Shown: one piece after another, positions 5,571 to 10,607 of the stretch
Numbering within the stretch: position 1 is the stretch's first letter
Layout of the letters: every line of letters begins with the position of its first letter
Source: Chthoniobacterales bacterium
GTDB taxonomy: Bacteria; Verrucomicrobiota; Verrucomicrobiia; Chthoniobacterales; UBA10450
Length of the DNA stretch: 10,607 nucleotides
Direction: 5' to 3'
Assembly (NCBI GenBank): GCA_013695905.1
Contig: JACCZQ010000212.1
Location: 1-10,607, forward strand
The notes under the pieces: model-generated
What the model was told of the DNA's origin: nothing
What the model saw: only the letters and a program-made list of their open reading frames with translations
Database searches by the model: none
Translations under genes and position numbers: made by a program

Positions 5571-5578
5571 CGCCCACC

Positions 5579-6286
5579 TCACCGCCCCACGCGGCGATGA
5601 TCGCTATACGAAATGCGAGTGCGAATCCGCCCTTCCTTGCCCATCATCGACCCGCTCATCTCCGAGGTTTGCTCCACCGGCACCGGCACACCGTCCGGCA
5701 TCAACCGATACGTCGTGGCCGCTTCGAGATTCTCGATCTTCGCCACCAGCTTCAACCGCGTCGGCTTCGTCAACCGGGACCGCACCTGCTGCACAAAGGG
5801 CTGCGCGCCGGACTGATCCACCACCGCCTCGCACGTCGAATTCGCGGAGAGATCCACATTGTTCAGCAACACAGAATTCTTCGGCAACGACGCGAAGCGG
5901 AACACCGTCCGCCCTTTCGCGTCTGCCGACGCCGTCGCGGGCGCGCCGATGTAGTTCGCCAACCGCGCATATCCGGCCACCGGCCGCTTCGGCGCCTCCT
6001 TCGCATGCGCCTTCGCTTCCTCCGCCGTCGGCGCACGGCCGTCCACCGTCAACAGCGTCCAGCGACTCGCCGCCCCTTTCGTCGGATCGAACCGCTCCAC
6101 CATCACACGTTCTTTCGGTCCTTCGCCGCCGCTCTGCTCCGTGCGCACGGTGCGGGTAAACGCATACTCGCCCCCCGTGATCGTACGGGCATGCGCCAGC
6201 ACCCGCTCCTGCAGCCCTTCCGCAGCTCCGGCTGCCGCCAATCCCAACACACCGAGCACCAGCCACACCGCGATCGATTTATACAT
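5579..6286 (-). CDS. Exported protein of unknown function, coupled to the MMPL exporter
   Basis: This 235-residue protein starts MYKSIAVWLVLGVLGLAAAG, a clear signal peptide with cleavage near AGA-AEG, so it should be periplasmic. I recognise no family. The sequence is soluble and mixed alpha/beta in character, with one cysteine after the signal (in ANSTCEAVVD). Segments such as VRSRLTKPTRLKLVAKIENL and SYSDHRRVGR at the end suggest beta strands, so a lipid- or ligand-binding fold like that of LolA is possible but unproven. Its ATG lies inside the last codons of the exporter gene (shared ATGTATAA, 8-bp overlap), so the two are probably translated together and work together. The frame is open further up to 6460, but the AGAGGAG motif and the signal peptide fix the start at 6286. 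Confidence 0.8.
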   Translation of the reverse strand: MYKSIAVWLVLGVLGLAAAGAAEGLQERVLAHARTITGGEYAFTRTVRTEQSGGEGPKERVMVERFDPTKGAASRWTLLTVDGRAPTAEEAKAHAKEAPKRPVAGYARLANYIGAPATASADAKGRTVFRFASLPKNSVLLNNVDLSANSTCEAVVDQSGAQPFVQQVRSRLTKPTRLKLVAKIENLEAATTYRLMPDGVPVPVEQTSEMSGSMMGKEGRIRTRISYSDHRRVGR

Positions 6287-8810
6287 CTTCCATCTCCTCT
6301 GGTCGCCGCCCGGAAGCCTCGCGCCACGCCTTCGGCTCCCATGCCGCCGTCGCCGGAAGCGTAAAGAACACCGTACACGCCAAACTCCAGAAAATCCCCA
6401 ACGCACACGCAATCCCCAGCCCCGCCAGCGTCGGATTATTGGCCAATCCCAGCGACCCAAACCCCGCGATCGCCGTCAGCCCCGCGAGGATCACCGGCTT
6501 GATCACGCCTGCCACATCGTGCTCCACCTCCCGCGCCTTCTGCCACACCAGCAGCACGTAAATTCCGTAGTCCACCCCCACCGCCAGCACCAGGCGGAAC
6601 GCCAGGACGTTCAGCAAATTCAGCGGAATCGCCAGCAGCTTCATCGACGCGATCATCGCCGTGACCGCAAACGCGAGGCTCAGCACCTGGATCAGCCAGA
6701 GCCGCCAATCCCGATACAAAAGCGCCAGCAACCCCGCTTCAAAAATCGCCATCAACGCGCTGATCACGATCAATTGCCGCTGCGACCACGGCACCAGATC
6801 CGCCAGGGTAAAACTCCACCCGGAGAGCGTCAGCGGCACCCCCTCCACCGGCATCTCGCGTTCCAGCATTTCATTCTGCGCCTGCGTCGTGATCGGCGCG
6901 TGCGTCGTCACAAACCCGGTCGTGAGCAGCGGATCGTGCGAGAAATAGCGATCCACCAGGAACCACCAGCTCGACGATTTTGGGAGCAGCGTCCGCCAGT
7001 CGGGCAACTCCGAGCCCGGTTGTGCCGCCACCGCCAGTCCGTCGAGCAACGCGAACCCCGGGGCGAACGACTCCGCGCTGAAGCCCTCCTCCGCCACCGC
7101 CGTCTCCAGCGCCTGCCGCGCCGCCGCCAGATCCACCGCGCCTAACGAGGTGCGATTCGCCTCCAGCCGCCGCGGCGAAAGCGCCAGCGCGGCCGGCGTC
7201 GAGAAGCTCCTGATCTTCCCCGCCTGCTGCAGGGCGCCCCAGTGCGCCGCCACCTTCTGCCATTGATCGTGCAGCTGCTGCACGTTCTCCGACCGCACGA
7301 TCCCGATCGCCGGCTCCCAGCGTTCCGGCATTTTGTTCATGATCGTGTGGAGCGCATGCCCGGCATCGCTCTCCTTCGGCTCCATCGAGCGTGTGCTCGC
7401 ATCGAAGATGAGCGGCGGCCATGGCGAGATCGCAATCGCGGTCAGCAGCAGCAGGACGGGGACGAAAATCCAGAGCATGATAGCCGGCTTCCGCACCGTC
7501 CAGACGACGTAGTTTTTCACCGCCGAGAAGAGCCAGTGCCGTCGTTCCCGCACATTGATCGCGGGCACGAACAGGAAGAACACCGTCATCATGAACAGCC
7601 CCGCCAGGAAAATGCCGATCGCGATCAGCACGCCCAGTTGCGTAAAGCCGGGGGAGTTCGCCAGGAGCAACGCCAGAAACCCGACCGCCGTGGTCAGCGC
7701 CCCGAAAAAGATCGCGCGACCGAGATTCCGCACCGCCTCCCCGACCGCCGCGGTGTGATCGAACCCGTCGTCGCGCGCCTGCTGGTACTTGCCGAAAATC
7801 AGAATCGCAAAATCGACGCCGAGCCCGATCAGGATCGCGCAGAATCCCACCGTCACCATGTTCAGCTCGCCAAAAATCAGGAGCCCGGCCGCGAGTGCGA
7901 CGAGGCAGCAGAGCAGCAGCGAAAAGCCCATTCCGATGAGCGGCAGCCACCGGTGAAAGCCGATGAAAAACACGCCGCCCACCAGCACGATCGAGCCGAT
8001 CACCGTCACGATGATGTCGTGCCGCATGCTGAGCGAAATCTCCGCCACATACGCCGACCGGCCGGTGACCAGCACCTCCAGCGGGCCCGCGCCTTCCCAG
8101 CCTTTCTGCGCTTCCACGCGGAAGGCGTTGACCGCCTCCATCAGCCGGTGCGAATCGAACGCGCTCAGCGTTGGCTGATTCGTGACTACCATGAAAATGC
8201 GCAGCGTCCCGTCCGGCGAGGCGAGCGGCTGGTCGTCCTCGACGGTGGCATTCTCCGCGAACGGCCGGAGCGCGGGCGCGATGACGCCGAGCGGGTCCAG
8301 CTCCAGCTCGAATTGCGGCCGCGGCGAACCGGCTTCGATTTCCTCGCGCAGCCGCTGCAGCCGCTCACGAATTCGTTCCGGCTGGAGCAGCGCAATCGTC
8401 TCGTGAAAGGCTGGCGGATCGAGATTGAGCAGCAGCGGCACCGCCATGCCCTGCAGGTCGCGCATTCCTTCCGGAGTCTCGAGCGGACTGCCGGCGAGGA
8501 CGCGGGCGCACCACGGCTGCTGCCGGAGCATCTCCGCAAATTCGGGGGCAAACTCCTCCAGCTCCTCGACGTCTCCGGGTTGCACCGAGAGCGCGAAGGT
8601 CAGCTCCCGCACCTGTGCGAAATCGCGATTGTAAACCTTCAGCCCTTCGACCGATTCGAACCCGCTCGGGAGGAGATTCAGCACCTCGGAGTCGAGCTTC
8701 ATCCGCGTGACCAGCACGAAGATGGAAATGCCCGCGAGGAGCGCCACGATCAGCCACATCAGCCCGCGCCGGCGGGTGACGAGATGGCTAATGGCTTGGT
8801 GCAGCGGCAT
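6279..8810 (-). CDS. RND-superfamily MMPL-type exporter (COG4258-like)
   Basis: This 843-residue inner-membrane protein has two repeated halves. Each half starts with one helix (about 17-35 and 443-462), followed by a large periplasmic loop and a block of five helices (about 265-420 and 660-830). The helix carrying the proton-relay acid of this superfamily is seen twice, as LGVDFAILIFGKY (about 331) and AVGVDYGIYVLLVW (about 745). MMPL proteins move lipid-like molecules out of the inner membrane using the proton gradient. Here the cargo may be the product of the flavin-dependent enzyme encoded upstream. The gene starts 47 bp after the lipoprotein stop and overlaps the next gene by 8 bp, so it is the middle of an operon. 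No good ribosome-binding site precedes its ATG. Hopanoid-type HpnN transporters are a less likely alternative. Confidence 0.88.
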   Translation of the reverse strand: MPLHQAISHLVTRRRGLMWLIVALLAGISIFVLVTRMKLDSEVLNLLPSGFESVEGLKVYNRDFAQVRELTFALSVQPGDVEELEEFAPEFAEMLRQQPWCARVLAGSPLETPEGMRDLQGMAVPLLLNLDPPAFHETIALLQPERIRERLQRLREEIEAGSPRPQFELELDPLGVIAPALRPFAENATVEDDQPLASPDGTLRIFMVVTNQPTLSAFDSHRLMEAVNAFRVEAQKGWEGAGPLEVLVTGRSAYVAEISLSMRHDIIVTVIGSIVLVGGVFFIGFHRWLPLIGMGFSLLLCCLVALAAGLLIFGELNMVTVGFCAILIGLGVDFAILIFGKYQQARDDGFDHTAAVGEAVRNLGRAIFFGALTTAVGFLALLLANSPGFTQLGVLIAIGIFLAGLFMMTVFFLFVPAINVRERRHWLFSAVKNYVVWTVRKPAIMLWIFVPVLLLLTAIAISPWPPLIFDASTRSMEPKESDAGHALHTIMNKMPERWEPAIGIVRSENVQQLHDQWQKVAAHWGALQQAGKIRSFSTPAALALSPRRLEANRTSLGAVDLAAARQALETAVAEEGFSAESFAPGFALLDGLAVAAQPGSELPDWRTLLPKSSSWWFLVDRYFSHDPLLTTGFVTTHAPITTQAQNEMLEREMPVEGVPLTLSGWSFTLADLVPWSQRQLIVISALMAIFEAGLLALLYRDWRLWLIQVLSLAFAVTAMIASMKLLAIPLNLLNVLAFRLVLAVGVDYGIYVLLVWQKAREVEHDVAGVIKPVILAGLTAIAGFGSLGLANNPTLAGLGIACALGIFWSLACTVFFTLPATAAWEPKAWREASGRRPEEMEDV
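6294..6300 (-). promoter_or_regulatory. Ribosome-binding site for the coupled exported-protein gene
   Basis: AGAGGAG on the minus strand, 7 nt before the ATG at 6286, lies inside the 3' end of the exporter gene. It is one of the two clear Shine-Dalgarno motifs in the window and decides the start. Confidence 0.7.
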
Positions 8811-8857
8811 GAGAGTAGCAGAACGAACCGCGACGTTCGCGTCTCAAGCCGCGACGG
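8811..8857. other. Short intergenic spacer with a repeated octamer
   Basis: CCGCGACG occurs at 8828-8835 and 8849-8856, 21 bp apart, and CGCGA-CGT-TCGCG (8830-8842) is a small palindrome overlapping the first copy. It may be a fragment of another intergenic repeat. No promoter or terminator is evident, in keeping with an operon. Confidence 0.4.
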
Positions 8858-9283
8858 TCAAAAGCGCAGTGTGAACGTTTGCTCGCCCGCGTCGTGCCGC
8901 ACCGTCGCCATGCGGCGGGCGTGCACGATCTTATCCCGCAGCTGCAGCCAGCCCCGCGCCCGCGGCGGCGCCTGGGCGATCGGGCCGGACCAGCCGCCGC
9001 GCGCCAGCACTCCCTCGATCCGGCCGAATTGCGCATCCTGCCGGAGCGACAGCAGCGTGATGCCACCGGCCTTCGTGAAGGTCATCTCAAAATCGCCGTC
9101 GCGGGTGGAGCGCACCACCACCTCGCCGATGATCGACGTTTGCTGATCGGTGTAGGCGAGCTGCCCCGTCTTCGTCTGCCAGGCGCTGGCGGCAGGCTCG
9201 GTGAAAGTGTGCGAAGGCGTGGAGGCGCAGCCGGTGCAGAACACCAGCAGCACGGCAGCGAGAATAGGTCCGATAGGGCGCAT
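8858..9283 (-). CDS. Small lipoprotein of unknown function
   Basis: This 141-residue protein begins MRPIGPILAAVLLVFCTGC, a lipoprotein signal with cysteine at about residue 19, so it should be anchored in the inner or outer membrane. The mature part is about 120 residues and ends in phenylalanine (EQTFTLRF), as outer-membrane-associated proteins often do. I recognise no domain. Aryl polyene-type clusters usually hold a small lipoprotein (DUF3261-like) next to the exporter, and this gene has that position, but I cannot see a convincing sequence match. The frame is open far upstream and ATG also occurs at 9292. The GAGAGG at 9294-9299 fits only the ATG at 9283 (10-nt spacing). It starts 14 bp after the halogenase-like gene ends. 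Confidence 0.75.
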   Translation of the reverse strand: MRPIGPILAAVLLVFCTGCASTPSHTFTEPAASAWQTKTGQLAYTDQQTSIIGEVVVRSTRDGDFEMTFTKAGGITLLSLRQDAQFGRIEGVLARGGWSGPIAQAPPRARGWLQLRDKIVHARRMATVRHDAGEQTFTLRF

Positions 9284-9293
9284 ATGACCCATA

Positions 9294-9299
9294 CCTCTC
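9294..9299 (-). promoter_or_regulatory. Ribosome-binding site for the small lipoprotein gene
   Basis: GAGAGG on the minus strand overlaps the TGA stop of the upstream gene and lies 10 nt before the ATG at 9283. An ATG at 9292 would leave only 1 nt of spacing, so this site selects the shorter protein. Confidence 0.6.
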
Positions 9300-10602
9300 A
9301 CGCTGCTGCTAAAGTTTCCACCGGTGTGCGTTTCCGCGGCACCAGCGTGCGGCGCGGCGAGAGCGCGAAATATTTCTGCACCCGCACCAGCAGATAGAAA
9401 AACGCCATCCGCCACCGGATCCCAAAGCTGGTCCCAACGTTGCCGCCCAGGACGGCATTCACCGCCTGCGGGATCTGCATAATATCGTGCGGATCGAGGA
9501 ACACCTCGATGAACTCCTTCGAGTACCACGCGTCCACGAAGCGCAGGTAAACATCCATCGCCTTGTGCATGTTCCGCTCGTAGCGCGCGAACAGCCGCCG
9601 CTGCTTCCGCGGTTGCGCCAGCACTTCGTGCAACGCATCCGCGCATTGCTCCCCAGCGAGCACCGCCAGGAAGACGCCGCTGCTGAACACCGGATCGATG
9701 AACCCCGCCGCGTCGCCCGCCAGCATCCAGCGCTCGCCCGTGAACCGCTCGCACCGATACGAGAAATCCGCCGCCACACTCACCGGGCCGGCGCGCTCCG
9801 CGTGCTCCATCCGTTCCATCAGCCGCGGCTGCTCCTCGATGGCCTGCTGCAGAAATTCCTCCGGCGACAATCCCGAGCTCTTATAAATAGAAGCGTCCAG
9901 CACCACCCCGAGGCTGGTGCGGTTCTCCGTCAGCGGGATGCTCCAGAACCAGCGATCGATCGACCGCACCATCCGGGTGAGGGTGCCGTCCCGCCCCGCC
10001 GGCCGCTCCACGCCATCGTAATGCGCGAAGAGCGAGAGCTTCTGCAGGTGCGGGTAACTCTTCTTCAGCTTGAAATGAGAGCCGATCACCGAGTTGCGCC
10101 CGCTCGCGTCGATCACATATTTCGCCCGCACCTCAGCAGGGCGTGCTTCCGCACCTCCGCGCGACTGCAACGTGAGCCGCACCTCCTCCTGCGTAAACTC
10201 CACCCGTTCCACGCCCGTCTCCTCCCACACCACCGCGCCGCTCTCGGCCGCGTGGTCGAGCAGCACCTTGTCGAACTCCGACCGCGTGACCTGATACGAT
10301 CGATCGGTCTTCGCGCGGAAACCGTCGCCGAAGTAGAACTTCACGCTGTCGTCGCCGCAGGCGCCGATCATTTCGCCGCCGAATTTTTCCATGAACCCGG
10401 CGCGTTTGAATTTCTCGTGCAGCCCGAGGCGGGTGAACGCCGTCATGCTGAACGGCAGCAGCGATTCGCCGATGTGAAAGCGCGGGAATTTGTCGCGTTC
10501 CACCACCACGACGCGACGGCCCGCCCGCGCCAGGAGGGCGGCCGCGGTGCTGCCCGCCGGCCCGCCGCCGATGATCGCCACCTCGTAAGAATGATCCTGC
10601 AT
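9298..10602 (-). CDS. Flavin-dependent halogenase-like FAD oxidoreductase
   Basis: This 434-residue cytoplasmic enzyme belongs to the tryptophan-halogenase/FAD-monooxygenase family. It shows the FAD-binding GGGPAGSTAA near residue 12, ERDKFPRFHIGESLLP (about 34-49), the halogenase motif WxWxIP as WFWSIP (about 217-222), and GDAAGFIDPVFSSG (about 295-308). A lysine at about residue 72 (GFMEKFGG) stands where the halogenase lysine that handles hypohalous acid is found (K71 in CmlS, K79 in PrnA, recalled). The protein is shorter than indole halogenases and closer in length and motifs to those acting on carrier-protein-bound or phenolic substrates. It may halogenate or hydroxylate the aromatic head of a pigment. 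It heads the leftward operon within the window, but only 5 bp upstream are visible, so its own start signals and the preceding gene are unknown. Confidence 0.85.
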   Translation of the reverse strand: MQDHSYEVAIIGGGPAGSTAAALLARAGRRVVVVERDKFPRFHIGESLLPFSMTAFTRLGLHEKFKRAGFMEKFGGEMIGACGDDSVKFYFGDGFRAKTDRSYQVTRSEFDKVLLDHAAESGAVVWEETGVERVEFTQEEVRLTLQSRGGAEARPAEVRAKYVIDASGRNSVIGSHFKLKKSYPHLQKLSLFAHYDGVERPAGRDGTLTRMVRSIDRWFWSIPLTENRTSLGVVLDASIYKSSGLSPEEFLQQAIEEQPRLMERMEHAERAGPVSVAADFSYRCERFTGERWMLAGDAAGFIDPVFSSGVFLAVLAGEQCADALHEVLAQPRKQRRLFARYERNMHKAMDVYLRFVDAWYSKEFIEVFLDPHDIMQIPQAVNAVLGGNVGTSFGIRWRMAFFYLLVRVQKYFALSPRRTLVPRKRTPVETLAAA

Positions 10603-10607
10603 GAGCG

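Noticed and set aside
4651..6159. Long plus-strand open frame of about 500 codons opposite the lolA-like and exported-protein genes
   Set aside because: Its composition is low-complexity Arg/Pro/Ser, it crosses both repeat pairs, and the minus strand holds genes with signal peptides and family motifs.
6287..6460. Upstream extension of the exported protein to an ATG at 6460
   Set aside because: The added segment is Arg/Trp-rich, overlaps the exporter gene and hides a good signal peptide and Shine-Dalgarno at 6286.
7242..9146. Long plus-strand open frame opposite the exporter and lipoprotein genes
   Set aside because: It is antisense to clear genes, has an Arg/His/Gln-rich composition typical of high-GC shadow frames, and shows no domain or signal.
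9284..9754. Long N-terminal extension of the small lipoprotein
   Set aside because: It overlaps the halogenase-like gene in another frame; the lipobox signal and ribosome-binding site place the start at 9283.

Overview
The window is a high-GC stretch of bacterial chromosome with Gram-negative cell-envelope genes: lipoprotein signals, a LolA-type carrier, an RlpA-like protein and an RND/MMPL exporter. Several families of short palindromic intergenic repeats, an extended MetH homocysteine domain, and a fragment of a large beta-helix surface protein together suggest a soil-type Verrucomicrobiota (Spartobacteria/Chthoniobacterales-like). This is inferred from general resemblance; no rRNA or marker gene is present to prove it.

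Layout. 1-1166 (minus) is the 5' part of metH, which runs off the left edge; three palindromic repeat units lie inside its open frame. 1167-1502 is a gene-free stretch holding a hairpin, a perfect 18-bp palindrome, an inverted pair of a second repeat family and a hexamer array. 1503-2189 (minus) is a lipoprotein N-acetylmuramoyl-L-alanine amidase, divergent from a haem/FAD ferric-reductase-like oxidoreductase (2273-3580, plus). 3581-4140 holds a decayed, frameshifted fragment of a beta-helix surface protein. 4141-4614 (plus) is an RlpA-like double-psi beta-barrel protein in which both carboxylates proposed as catalytic in the characterised RlpA are replaced.

From 10602 down to 4744 all genes run leftward and look like one export/pigment module: a flavin-dependent halogenase-like oxidoreductase, a small lipoprotein, an RND/MMPL exporter, a translationally coupled exported protein of unknown function, and a LolA-like periplasmic carrier. 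A halogenase-like FAD enzyme with a COG4258-type exporter, a lipoprotein and a LolA-like protein recalls aryl polyene/xanthomonadin-type clusters. The ketosynthase and acyl-carrier genes that would prove this would lie beyond the right edge.

The most unusual content is the repeats. Four copies of a 36-nt unit form two inverted pairs (4636-4743, 5478-5570). Every copy keeps an 8-bp stem and 3-nt loop, although three different stem sequences occur. A second family (1324-1423) shows the same conserved-ends, changed-stem pattern. These look like REP/BIME-type elements and lie just behind the stop codons of leftward genes.
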